This document shows positions 53,513 through 60,700 of a stretch of DNA of 64,000 nt, piece by piece. Made by a program: the position numbers and the translations under genes. This stretch comes from Methylocella tundrae (GTDB taxonomy: Bacteria > Pseudomonadota > Alphaproteobacteria > Rhizobiales > Beijerinckiaceae). Below the pieces are notes generated by a model, which was not told the DNA's origin, did no database searches, and was given only the letters and a program-made list of their open reading frames with translations. Location of the stretch: assembly GCF_038024855.1 (NCBI RefSeq), contig NZ_CP139089.1, positions 3,196,501-3,260,500 on the forward strand, given 5' to 3'. Numbering within the stretch: the stretch's first letter is position 1; every line of letters starts with the position of its first letter.

Positions 53513-54184
53513 TTAGTCCAGATTGTTCTGGATCGCCCTTGAGAGGGCAAAAAGCCTTTGTTCGACCTGCGTCGGCGCCTCGCAGGCATAGGATAGCGAG
53601 ACGCGCCCTTCATCAAAGAGGCGAAGATCCCATTCGAGCTTTTGAGCGGCGGCGTTGCCTTCGACGGAGGGACCAGCGGGGCGCGATGCGTCCGGGCTCT
53701 TTTGAATCTCGGCGTTTTCAGCGCGAATCTTCGCGGCGAGCGCTTTCTGCTTACGGCCGAATCGGGATAATCCGTCGATGATCTCGATCCGCTGACTGTT
53801 GAGCGTTTCGAACAGCCCTGCAAACAAGGCGACAAGCTTTGCTTTCTTGTCCGGGCCGGCCGAGGCGGCGAAAGCCTCGATTGAATGTTCGGCCGCTTCA
53901 ATCGGAGTTTTGCGCGCCGCGAGGTGGGCGACGAGATCGGCGACGGCCTCATCGCCTCGCCAGTCAACGCCCTCGATCGAAGGGCCGGCCCAGACGGCCG
54001 GCAGGGAAATCTGCTCCACCAAAATCTGCTTGCAGGGCCAATCGGGATTAGCGGGTTCCGGCTTTGCCGCCTCGGCGAAGGCGTTGCCGTGGACGATAGC
54101 CGTCACGATCGTAACGGCCAAGGCGCGCGCCAATCCGCGCGAAGAGAGGGCGGCGGGCGAAGGCGTGAATCCTTGGAATTGCAT
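53513..54184 (-). CDS. Secreted hypothetical protein convergent with xoxFGJ
   Basis: A 223-residue precursor with GGAGGAAT eight bases before ATG at 54184. The signal peptide reaches about residue 38 (GLARALAVTIVTAIVHG, cleaved after AFA). The mature part starts EAAKPEPANPDWPCKQILVEQISLPAVWAGPSIEG, a Pro-Trp-Cys pattern followed by the Val-Trp-Ala-Gly-Pro motif, then helical segments AAEHSIEAFAASAGPDKKAKLVALFAGLF and a Cys-containing LSYACEAPTQVEQRLFALSRAIQ. I recognise the pattern as conserved in related bacteria but cannot name a function. Its stop lies seven bases past the xoxFGJ terminator. Confidence 0.75.
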   Translation of the reverse strand: MQFQGFTPSPAALSSRGLARALAVTIVTAIVHGNAFAEAAKPEPANPDWPCKQILVEQISLPAVWAGPSIEGVDWRGDEAVADLVAHLAARKTPIEAAEHSIEAFAASAGPDKKAKLVALFAGLFETLNSQRIEIIDGLSRFGRKQKALAAKIRAENAEIQKSPDASRPAGPSVEGNAAAQKLEWDLRLFDEGRVSLSYACEAPTQVEQRLFALSRAIQNNLD

Positions 54185-54505
54185 GACGATTCCTCCGCTC
54201 TTTCCTTTTTGGCTCGCGACGGGCGGCCTGCGATGATGCAGCCCGGAGCAGGCTCTAAATGGCACAAGTTGATAAGCGACGCCAACTGCCGATCTAACGT
54301 TTTCGAACCGCCAGCGGCGGCCGGCGCGAGATCAGAAGGGCGGGAAATCGCCCAGGCGGCGGAAGCGGTGCGGTGATGACCGCAAAAAAGAGATTAGCGC
54401 CGGCATCGGAGCGCAGCGGCGCAACTTGTGCTTGTCTCGTGCATTGTGCATGTTCACCGCCGTGGTGGGGCCATTGAACTGGATTAGCCTGAAAGGAACT
54501 CAGCA
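54185..54505. other. Divergent intergenic region
   Basis: 321 bases between divergent genes. TGTGC/GTGCAT repeats occur around 54427-54450. Promoters for both neighbours must lie here, but none is convincing. Confidence 0.3.
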
Positions 54506-54721
54506 ATGGGGCTGATGGAATTGATTTTGACCGTTTGCTCTCTCGCGCAGCCCGCGCAATGTCAGGAACAAAACCTGACCTTCGTCGATCAGGGTGAAAG
54601 CTTGATGCAATGCGCGATGTCCGCGCCGCCGACCATCGCCGATTGGGTTAATCACCACCCGACGCGTTTCGTCGTGAAATGGCGCTGCGGCTATCCTGAG
54701 CAGGAAGGCAAGGATCTTTGA
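54506..54721 (+). CDS. Small conserved hypothetical protein
   Basis: A 71-residue protein of a small family common in Rhizobiales: LILTVCSLAQPAQCQEQNLTF, SLMQCAMSAPPTIADWVNHHPTRFVVKWRCGYPE, with four conserved-looking Cys and the Trp-x-Cys end. No signal peptide of classical form, though the first segment is hydrophobic. AAAGGA lies nine bases before the ATG. Its stop overlaps the folP TTG by four bases (TTGA), so it is probably translated together with folP. The function is unknown. Confidence 0.8.
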   Translation: MGLMELILTVCSLAQPAQCQEQNLTFVDQGESLMQCAMSAPPTIADWVNHHPTRFVVKWRCGYPEQEGKDL

Positions 54722-55590
54722 GCCAAACCGCCGAGCTTGCTACAAAGTCTCATTCGATGCAGGCCAAGCGTGACCGCTTCCTGAACCGGATCGGGTCCGG
54801 CTCCCTTATCATGGGCATCGTCAATGCGACGCCGGACTCCTTTTCCGACGGCGGTCAATTTCAGACCGCTGCGGCGGCTGTGGCCCAAGCGCGAAAGCTG
54901 ACCGCCGACGGAGCCGACATCATCGACGTCGGCGCTGAATCGACAAGGCCGGGGCATGAGCCCGTCCCGGCGGATGTCGAATGCGCGCGGCTCGAGCCGC
55001 TGCTGCGCGCTGTCGTGTCGTCGATCGAGCAGCCGGTCTCGATCGACACGTCAAAGGCCTCGGTCGCCCGCTTCGCAGCCGATCAGGGCGTCGCCTTCAT
55101 CAACGACGTGTGGGGCCTCCAGAAAGATCCGGCGATGGCCGATGTGGTGGCTGAAACTGAGACCGGCGTCGTCATCATGCACAATCGCGAGGAGACGGAT
55201 CGCGATTGCGACATCATCGCGGACATGCGCCGTTTTTTCGATATCTCGCTCAGCCTTGCGGACAAAGCCGGGATCCCGATGAGGCGCATCATCCTCGACC
55301 CTGGCATCGGCTTCGCCAAGTCAAAAGCGCAAAATCTGCAGGCGCTGCGGGGCTTGCGCAAATTGCAGCATTATGGCTTGCCTATCCTTGTCGGTTTGTC
55401 GCGCAAATCGCTGCTCGGCGCCATCGTTGAAGGGACGCCGGCCGGCGATCTGAAAATCGAGCCGCGCCTCATCGCCACCCTTGCCGCCAACATTGCCGCG
55501 GCGGCGGAGGGCGCCGCCATTTTCCGGGTTCACGACGCCGCCGAACATCTCGCCGCGTTCAAGGTTTTCGATGCAATCTCCCGGGCCTGA
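54718..55590 (+). CDS. folP: Dihydropteroate synthase
   Basis: Condenses dihydropterin pyrophosphate with p-aminobenzoate in folate synthesis; folate one-carbon units matter in a methylotroph. The 290 residues use a TTG start overlapping the preceding stop, preceded by AAGGATC; an ATG at 54757 is the alternative. Motifs are IMGIVNATPDSFSDGG (about 32-47), DIIDVGAESTRPGHEPV (about 67-83), DVWGLQKDP (about 128), the NREETDR loop, ILDPGIGFAKS (about 189-199) and LPILVGLSRKS. It overlaps folK by 20 bases; the intervening folB seen in many bacteria is missing. Confidence 0.96.
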   Translation: MSQTAELATKSHSMQAKRDRFLNRIGSGSLIMGIVNATPDSFSDGGQFQTAAAAVAQARKLTADGADIIDVGAESTRPGHEPVPADVECARLEPLLRAVVSSIEQPVSIDTSKASVARFAADQGVAFINDVWGLQKDPAMADVVAETETGVVIMHNREETDRDCDIIADMRRFFDISLSLADKAGIPMRRIILDPGIGFAKSKAQNLQALRGLRKLQHYGLPILVGLSRKSLLGAIVEGTPAGDLKIEPRLIATLAANIAAAAEGAAIFRVHDAAEHLAAFKVFDAISRA

Positions 55591-56089
55591 TCCTCAAAAG
55601 CCGAACATCGTCGAAATCGGCCTCGGCCTTGGCAGCAACATTGGCGATAAACCGGCAAACATAGCTGCGGCGCTGGCGCGCCTGCAGGAGCGCGGGGCGG
55701 TTGTCGTCGCCGCCGTCTCGTCAATCTATCGGACGGCGCCCTGGGGCTATCTCGATCAGGAAGATTTCGCCAACGCCTGCGCCCTGGCGACGACGACGCT
55801 TCAGCCGGGCGAACTGCTGGCCGAGGTCAAGGCGGTCGAAACCGAATTGGGCCGCAAAGACGGCGTGCGCTGGGGCCCGCGCCTGATCGACATCGACGTT
55901 TTATTCTATGGCGATCAGGTTTTTGATTCACCCGAACTCGTTCTGCCGCATAAGGATCTGTTCAATCGGGCTTTCGTCCTCGTGCCTCTGGCCGAGATCG
56001 CACCAAAGCTGCGGCTTGGCGGACGCAGCGTCGGCGAGGCGGCCAAGGCGGCGGCGGAGCTAGGCGTCAAGCCCTGGGATGCGGCCTGA
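55571..56089 (+). CDS. folK: 2-amino-4-hydroxy-6-hydroxymethyldihydropteridine pyrophosphokinase (HPPK)
   Basis: Pyrophosphorylates the pterin before it is joined to p-aminobenzoate by FolP. ATG at 55571 lies inside the end of folP, a 20-base overlap. The 172 residues show LGLGSNIGDKPANIAAALARL (about 17-37), VSSIYRTAPWGYLDQEDFANAC and the catalytic RWGPRLIDIDVLFYGD (about 98-113), ending LVLPHKDLFNRAFVLVPLAEIAP. No terminator is evident before the convergent S9 peptidase gene, whose stop lies 12 bases away. Confidence 0.95.
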   Translation: MQSPGPDPQKPNIVEIGLGLGSNIGDKPANIAAALARLQERGAVVVAAVSSIYRTAPWGYLDQEDFANACALATTTLQPGELLAEVKAVETELGRKDGVRWGPRLIDIDVLFYGDQVFDSPELVLPHKDLFNRAFVLVPLAEIAPKLRLGGRSVGEAAKAAAELGVKPWDAA

Positions 56090-56100
56090 GCGCGGCCGGC

Positions 56101-58014
56101 TCACATATTGGCGATTTTGACGCGTTCACTGAGCCCGGGCGCTGAAAATCCGAAAACGCGGCCGTAGAAATCAAGCTCCAGCTCCAGCACGCGCCGAAGC
56201 GTCTCGGCCTTGCGGAAGCCATGCCCTTCTCCTGCGAATAAATAATAGGCGACCGGCAGAGCCCGCGCGGACATGGCCGCGACCATGGTTTCCGCCTGAT
56301 TGGGCGGCACGGTCTTGTCTTCCTCGCCCTGAAAGAAGATGACCGGACAGGCGAGCTGGTCGAGATGATGGATCGGCGAGCGTTCGGCGTAGAGCGCCCC
56401 GGTCTCGGGCAGGGGGCCGATGAGGCCGTCGAGATAGCGTGATTCAAACTTATGCGTGTCGCTCGCGAGCAGCATGAGATCGGCGACGCCGTAAAGGCTC
56501 GCGCCAGCCCTGAACGCGTCGCTCGATGTGAGCGCGGCGAGCGTCGTGAAGCCGCCGGCGCTGCCGCCGCGAATGGCGAGACGGGCGCCGTCGACGAGGC
56601 CCCGGGCGACAAGATATTCAGCGGCGGCGCGGCAGTCATCGACATCGACAATGCCCCACTGGCCATTGAGGAGGCGGCGATAGGCGCGCCCATAGCCTGT
56701 CGATCCGCCATAATTCACGTCGACGACGCCGATGCCGCGGCTGGTCCACCACTGGATCTGCAAGTTGAAATGATTGGTCGTCATGCTGGTCGGGCCGCCA
56801 TGCGACAGGACGACGAGAGGCGGCAAAGCGTCCTCGGGTCCTTCGAAATCGCGATTTTTCGGCGCATACCAGAAAGCGTGACCCGGCCCGTGCGAGGTCG
56901 GGAAGGTAATCGCCTCGCCGATCGAAACGGTCTCGGACGGCAGAACGGAAGGCGCGGCCGCTCTGACGAGGAGGGCGGGCTGATCGAAGCCAAGTTTCAG
57001 CATGATCGCCGGCGGCGCCGTCGGCGGCGTCGCGATATAGGCGAGGCCCGCGCCGACGGGCTGTGGAGATTCGGCGACCTGTCCGATATCGAGCGTCGTA
57101 TATGCGCCCTCCGTGATCAGCGCCGTGCGCTTGACGCCATCCTGGACGAGCGACGCAATGAGGCCGCCACTCTTGAGAAAGGCATAGAATCGCTGGCGAA
57201 ACACCCAGTGCGGGCCGCCCATTTCGGCTTCGACGGGGCAGAGCGCGACGTCGCGTCCCCCCTCATGCGCGTAAAGATTCCACCAGCCGGTGCGGTCCGA
57301 GGAAAAGTGCAGGATATTCGCTGCCGACCAGCCCGGCTGGACGATCGCTTCAGGCTCGGCCCCCGCGATCATCTCCGGCGCCGCGAGCGCGCCGTCGTCC
57401 TTTATGCCCGCGCAGTAGAGTCGGGTCTCGTCCCAAGGCATGTGGGGGTGATCCCAGGCGATCCAGGCGAGCTTTTGACCATCGGGAGAAAGGCGCGGCG
57501 AACTCAGGAAATCCGGCCCCTTGACGAGCACGGTCTCGGCGGCGGCATCGAGGTCCAGAGCGACGATCGCAGCCTCGGGATCGGTCGGCGAACGCTCGCG
57601 GTGGTCTTCGCGTACCGCGAGGACCCGCCGGCGCGGCAGGTCGAGTTCGAAATCGGCGTATCTACAGCCGTCCGGCGTTGCAATTTTTCGCGGCGGATGG
57701 CGAGGCTCGATAACCCAGACGGAGCCGTCCCTGCGCTCGCTGAAAACAATCACGCCGTTTTGAACGCCGAATGCGCCGCCGCCATATTCATGAACCCGGC
57801 TCCCGACATTGATCGGATCCCGCGTCAATTCCTCAATGACGCCGTCAGGGCGGCGCCGGAGCAGAGCGGTGCGGCCATTCTCGGTGGGGCGTCCCTCGAG
57901 CCAGTAGAGGGTTTCGCCGTCGACCGTGAGGCCGCCGAGGCTGATCGCGGCGGCGGTCATGAGATCGGTGGTGACCGGCGAAGTCCAGGTGCCGTAGGGC
58001 GCGATCTTTTTCAT
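56101..58014 (-). CDS. S9 family prolyl oligopeptidase-type peptidase
   Basis: Cytoplasmic serine peptidase of 637 residues with an N-terminal beta-propeller (repeats such as LSPDGQKLAWIAWDH and NILHFSSDRTGWWNLY) and a C-terminal alpha/beta-hydrolase domain. The catalytic region has SHGGPTSMT, GGSTGYGRAYR, the nucleophile in IRGGSAGGFTTL (about residue 500), Asp in FFQGEEDKTVPP and His in FAGEGHGFRK (near 609). Such enzymes act on short peptides. Its start overlaps the preceding small gene by four bases, so it is the third cistron of a tight unit; no signal peptide is seen. Confidence 0.92.
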   Translation of the reverse strand: MKKIAPYGTWTSPVTTDLMTAAAISLGGLTVDGETLYWLEGRPTENGRTALLRRRPDGVIEELTRDPINVGSRVHEYGGGAFGVQNGVIVFSERRDGSVWVIEPRHPPRKIATPDGCRYADFELDLPRRRVLAVREDHRERSPTDPEAAIVALDLDAAAETVLVKGPDFLSSPRLSPDGQKLAWIAWDHPHMPWDETRLYCAGIKDDGALAAPEMIAGAEPEAIVQPGWSAANILHFSSDRTGWWNLYAHEGGRDVALCPVEAEMGGPHWVFRQRFYAFLKSGGLIASLVQDGVKRTALITEGAYTTLDIGQVAESPQPVGAGLAYIATPPTAPPAIMLKLGFDQPALLVRAAAPSVLPSETVSIGEAITFPTSHGPGHAFWYAPKNRDFEGPEDALPPLVVLSHGGPTSMTTNHFNLQIQWWTSRGIGVVDVNYGGSTGYGRAYRRLLNGQWGIVDVDDCRAAAEYLVARGLVDGARLAIRGGSAGGFTTLAALTSSDAFRAGASLYGVADLMLLASDTHKFESRYLDGLIGPLPETGALYAERSPIHHLDQLACPVIFFQGEEDKTVPPNQAETMVAAMSARALPVAYYLFAGEGHGFRKAETLRRVLELELDFYGRVFGFSAPGLSERVKIANM

Positions 58015-58178
58015 GCGCGGACGATGGCGCTCGCGCCGCGCCTGTGTGCTGTGCCACCTTTACTTGCCTGGGTTTGCTTCGGACTATCCTCTATAGCCTC
58101 ATCTTCGCCTGTTGCAGCTTCGATAACGAACTTGGCGAGCTGGTTCGGGTCGCGGGGACGCTTGGGCGTTTTCGTCAT
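58011..58178 (-). CDS. Small conserved basic/acidic protein
   Basis: A 55-residue protein beginning MTKTPKRPRDPNQLAKFVIE followed by AATGEDEAIEDSP and a Lys/Arg-rich tail. The opening resembles a small uncharacterised family of Rhizobiales in which RDPNQLAK is conserved and longer members carry Gly/Lys-rich tails. No function is known. It overlaps the upstream gene by four bases and the S9 peptidase start by four bases, so the three are coupled. Confidence 0.7.
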   Translation of the reverse strand: MTKTPKRPRDPNQLAKFVIEAATGEDEAIEDSPKQTQASKGGTAHRRGASAIVRA

Positions 58179-58375
58179 GGCTGATTCTTGGGGTGCTTCT
58201 TGAGCCAAGCTTCAGAGTCGTTTTCGACCCAAGCGTGGGCGTCCGCCTCCGACTGAAACACATCGTCTAGCAGCTGTTCGTCGCCATCGGGCCATTCGAT
58301 CCGAATGACGTGTTTATGCCCGCCCTCTTTGGAGGGGGTAATCTTGAAGTGAGGCTTCTTCGGCGCGTTTACCAT
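58175..58375 (-). CDS. Small hypothetical protein
   Basis: A 66-residue protein, MVNAPKKPHFKITPSKEGG followed by HKHVIRIEWPDGDEQLLDDVFQSEADAHAWVENDSEAWLKKHP. The composition fits a compact alpha/beta domain with a basic N-terminus and acidic C-terminus. It is first in a three-gene unit whose stops and starts overlap by four bases each. No toxin-antitoxin or other family was recognised; the pairing of two tiny genes invites that idea but there is no sequence support. Confidence 0.65.
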   Translation of the reverse strand: MVNAPKKPHFKITPSKEGGHKHVIRIEWPDGDEQLLDDVFQSEADAHAWVENDSEAWLKKHPKNQP

Positions 58376-58673
58376 GGGCAGAATATGGCATGTCTGATGG
58401 GACCATTCCAGCGCCGTCAACCCCGGCGAATTTCAAACTGACCCACTACCCTCTGTGGCGTTCGCCCTTTGGCCCTTTGCGCTCAGCGATATAAAATCCT
58501 ATATTGGAGCAATGGCTGGCGGATGCGGCGCCTGCTTGGGAGCCGCGGCAGAATCAGGCCCAAGGGAGTGCGGCTTTGCCGTCCGACTTTGCGAAGAGAT
58601 AGAAGGTTGAGCGCGGCGGCTTCGCGGCCGGCGCGATTTGCTTTGCTTCAATGCTCCAGTTCAGGGACGCCTC

Positions 58674-59078
58674 ATGCCGAACAGCTCGCGAGAGACAGCC
58701 GTCATTTCGATCGAAGTCCATTGGCCGAACGGCGCCTCCTTCGGACCGGAGGAACTGGCCTTGATCGACATGATTCGCAAAGAGCGCTCGATCATCGGCG
58801 CCAGCCGCGCCCTCGGCCTCTCCTATCGAAAATGCTGGCTGACCGTCGACATGCTGAACCGCTGCTTCGAATCGCCTGTGGTCGTGACTTTCCCGGGGCG
58901 GCGCAACGCCGGCGCGGAAATCACGCAATTCGGGGAGCGTCTCGTCGCGCTCTACCGGTCTATTGGACGCCAAGCCTCGGCCTCGTCCAAAAAGTCGCTG
59001 GACGAACTTACGGCTTCCCTGGACTGGAATTTTGATCCAAAGGCCAGGGTCGCGGCTGTGGAGCGCGATCCGGCTTGA
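58674..59078 (+). CDS. ModE-type winged-helix regulator without TOBE domains
   Basis: A 134-residue LysR/ModE N-terminal-type winged-helix protein. ATG at 58674 follows CAGGGA. The DNA-binding part is VHWPNGASFGPEELALIDMIRKERSIIGASRALGLSYRKCWLTVDMLNRCFESPVVVTFPG with the typical Ser-Ile-Ile-Gly-Ala-Ser-Arg-Ala and Ser-Tyr-Arg-Lys-Cys-Trp. The C-terminal Mop/TOBE domains of full ModE are missing; the tail is short and acidic. Such HTH-only ModE proteins exist in alphaproteobacteria. TOBE-type genes lie directly downstream, so sensing and DNA binding may be divided between proteins. It converges on the next gene with a 71-base overlap. Confidence 0.85.
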   Translation: MPNSSRETAVISIEVHWPNGASFGPEELALIDMIRKERSIIGASRALGLSYRKCWLTVDMLNRCFESPVVVTFPGRRNAGAEITQFGERLVALYRSIGRQASASSKKSLDELTASLDWNFDPKARVAAVERDPA

Positions 59079-59493
59079 GGTCGCGTCTCGATATCGCGAC
59101 AGCTTTGATCATGACCCAGGCGCGAAGGCCGGGCACGAGCGCCAGCCGCTCCACCGATTCGCGCGTGACGAGCGCGTGAAGGCGTGTAGCGCCGAGACTG
59201 AATGTCACCCGGACATAGGGCGGATCGAGATGAGAGATGTCCACGATCTCGCCGGGCAGGCGGTTGGTGATCGACACATCCATCGGCCGCGACAAGGCAA
59301 TGGACACATCGCGCGCATAGATGGTGACGATGACGCCGGAGCCGATCGGATCGGTGATCAAGGGCGCGCGCAGCTCGCCATCCTCGAAAAAAAGCGTGGT
59401 CATCGCCGTTGAAAGATCGTGACGCAGCACGCGCGCCGAAAGGGCGGCCTTGAGGGCCGGGCGCGCCGCGCGTTTTCTGGGGCTTTCCAACAT
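59008..59493 (-). CDS. TOBE-domain protein resembling the ModC C-terminus
   Basis: A 161-residue protein. Residues about 17-95 read ALKAALSARVLRHDLSTAMTTLFFEDGELRAPLITDPIGSGVIVTIYARDVSIALSRPMD, and about 95-140 continue ITNRLPGEIVDISHLDPPYVRVTFSLGATRLHALVTRESVERLALVPGLRAWVMIKAVAIS, the pattern of the ModC C-terminal regulatory region that binds molybdate. The ATPase half of ModC is absent, and I see no ABC motifs on this strand upstream. It may be a free molybdate sensor or a remnant of modC. The last 71 bases overlap the ModE-type gene on the other strand, so the true stop or start may differ. Confidence 0.7.
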   Translation of the reverse strand: MLESPRKRAARPALKAALSARVLRHDLSTAMTTLFFEDGELRAPLITDPIGSGVIVTIYARDVSIALSRPMDVSITNRLPGEIVDISHLDPPYVRVTFSLGATRLHALVTRESVERLALVPGLRAWVMIKAVAISRRDLKPDRAPQPRPWPLDQNSSPGKP

Positions 59494-59594
59494 CGTTCTC
59501 GGCGCCGCTCTCCATCCGGCGTCTCTATCCGCCGCTGCGAAGCTTAGAAGAGCCGGCGGGAAAAGTCCTCGTCAAAGCTGTATTAAAAAGAATT

Positions 59595-59619
59595 TATAAA
59601 CTGTATCATTATAGTTATA
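59595..59619. promoter_or_regulatory. AT-rich inverted repeat before mop
   Basis: TATAAACT (59595-59602) and AGTTATA (59613-59619) form an imperfect inverted repeat in an AT-rich promoter-like stretch about 75 bases before the mop start. Its size and bases fit a ModE-type operator, but the match to the known Mo-box consensus is loose. Confidence 0.35.
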
Positions 59620-59624
59620 GATTA

Positions 59625-59648
59625 GCCGTCTCCGAAGCCGGAGACGGC
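59625..59648 (+). promoter_or_regulatory. Hairpin in the mop leader
   Basis: GCCGTCTCCG (59625-59634), loop AAGC, CGGAGACGGC (59639-59648): a perfect 10-base stem 42 bases before the mop ATG, downstream of the likely promoter. It would be in the 5' UTR and could act as an mRNA stability or metal/molybdate-responsive element; it is too small for the Moco riboswitch. Confidence 0.5.
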
Positions 59649-59690
59649 GCTTTGGATCCGGGCGCCGCAAGGCAAGAAAAGGAAACTCGA

Positions 59691-59900
59691 ATGAAAATTT
59701 CCGCCCGCAATGCGCTTGAAGGCACCATTAAGGAAGTCCACATGGGCGCGACCACCGCGCATGTCGAAATCGAGCTCAAGGGCGGTGGAATCGTCACCGC
59801 TTCCATCACCAATGAAGCGGTCGAGGATCTCGGCCTGGCGGTTGGGAAGAAGGCCACCGCCATTATCAAATCATCCGACGTGATCGTTGCCGTCGATTAA
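59691..59900 (+). CDS. mop: Molbindin Mop (TOBE-domain molybdate-binding protein)
   Basis: A 69-residue Mop/TOBE protein that binds molybdate as a ring of subunits, used for molybdenum storage or buffering. GGAAACTCGA precedes ATG 59691. The sequence MKISARNALEGTIKEVHMG, then a strand-rich THVEIELKGGGIVTASITNEAVEDLGLAVGKKATAIIKSSDVIVAVD, fits single-domain molbindins exactly. A GC-rich hairpin (59934-59953) after the gene looks like its terminator. The preceding regulator and TOBE genes indicate a molybdate module. Confidence 0.93.
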   Translation: MKISARNALEGTIKEVHMGATTAHVEIELKGGGIVTASITNEAVEDLGLAVGKKATAIIKSSDVIVAVD

Positions 59901-59933
59901 GCGATTTTCCGCACATGCCCAAGGCGTTTGGAG

Positions 59934-59956
59934 GGGCGGTGAAACCACCGCCCTTT
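59934..59956 (+). terminator. Terminator after mop
   Basis: GGGCGGTG (59934-59941), loop AAAC, CACCGCCC (59946-59953), then TTT. It is 34 bases past the mop stop. Confidence 0.6.
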
Positions 59957-60050
59957 CAGGATGGCGAGCGTCCCGAGGGGCGCTTTTCAATCCTTTATTT
60001 CGTTCATCTCATTGACGCCGAGACCTTGGCTCAGCGCCGATCGCTCAGCC

Positions 60051-60380
60051 TCAGCCTTTCGGCGGCGTATAGCCGATTTTCAGCGAATCCTTCGCGTTGG
60101 AGGTCAGCACCCCCTGGATCTTGTTGGCCAATGACGCAAGCAGCCAAGGGAGTTGCGCCTCGACGCGCAAGCTGTCCGGCATGACGTCGATCTGCGCCGT
60201 CACGGTCTGGGCAAAAGCGACAACGCGCACATTGGCCTGATCGCCGGCCCAGCTGATTTCAGAATAGCCCAGTTTGTCGATATAGGCCGTTCGCAGCACG
60301 TCGATGCGCTCCGAAATGCGCTTCTTCGCCGCTTCGGTCCCAAGAGCGTGCGGCACGATGATGACGATCGATTTCGACAT
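60051..60380 (-). CDS. Polyhydroxyalkanoate granule-associated-type protein
   Basis: A 109-residue protein matching the PHA system family (PHA_gran_rgn): SKSIVIIVPHALGTEAAKKRISERI (about 2-26), SEISWAGDQANVRVVAFAQTVTAQIDVMPDSLRVEAQLPWLLASLANKIQGVL (about 39-91). Such proteins are found on or near PHA granules in alphaproteobacteria and bind the granule surface or regulate it. PHA storage is typical of this type of methylotroph. No phaC or phaP gene is in the window. Confidence 0.88.
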   Translation of the reverse strand: MSKSIVIIVPHALGTEAAKKRISERIDVLRTAYIDKLGYSEISWAGDQANVRVVAFAQTVTAQIDVMPDSLRVEAQLPWLLASLANKIQGVLTSNAKDSLKIGYTPPKG

Positions 60381-60700
60381 TTATCTCCTCCACTCTCCCC
60401 ATGTAGAGGCTCAACGCCGGGTCCGAAAGAACGCCAGCGGCATATTTCCGTCGGCTCCGTTTATGCGCGCACACGCCGCAACATCCATATCCATTCGGTG
60501 AGCGGCTTTATCTCGTTGTTTTGGCGTATTTATTGACCAGAGGCTCACGCATTGCAACGACGCCGTTCAAGATTTGCGCGCCGCCGCCACGGCGTTACTC
60601 TTGATTTCAAGCGGCGGCCGATGATCTACATAGAATGTCTCATCGCATTGCTTTTTCTTACCCAAAGGAAAGCCCGCGTCTTCAGCAAAGGATAGCCTAG
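60381..60700. other. Divergent intergenic region before copA
   Basis: 320 bases. A TTGATT near 60600 could be a -35 box for copA but no good -10 matches at the right distance; no CueR-type operator was recognised. Nothing else was found. Confidence 0.3.

Noticed and set aside
56452..58203. A 583-codon plus-strand frame opposite the S9 peptidase
   Set aside because: It mirrors a peptidase with intact catalytic motifs; the translation is Arg/Asp-rich with no domain.
58011..58375. Two tiny overlapping genes considered as a toxin-antitoxin pair
   Set aside because: Neither sequence shows any known toxin or antitoxin feature, and both are coupled to a peptidase gene instead.
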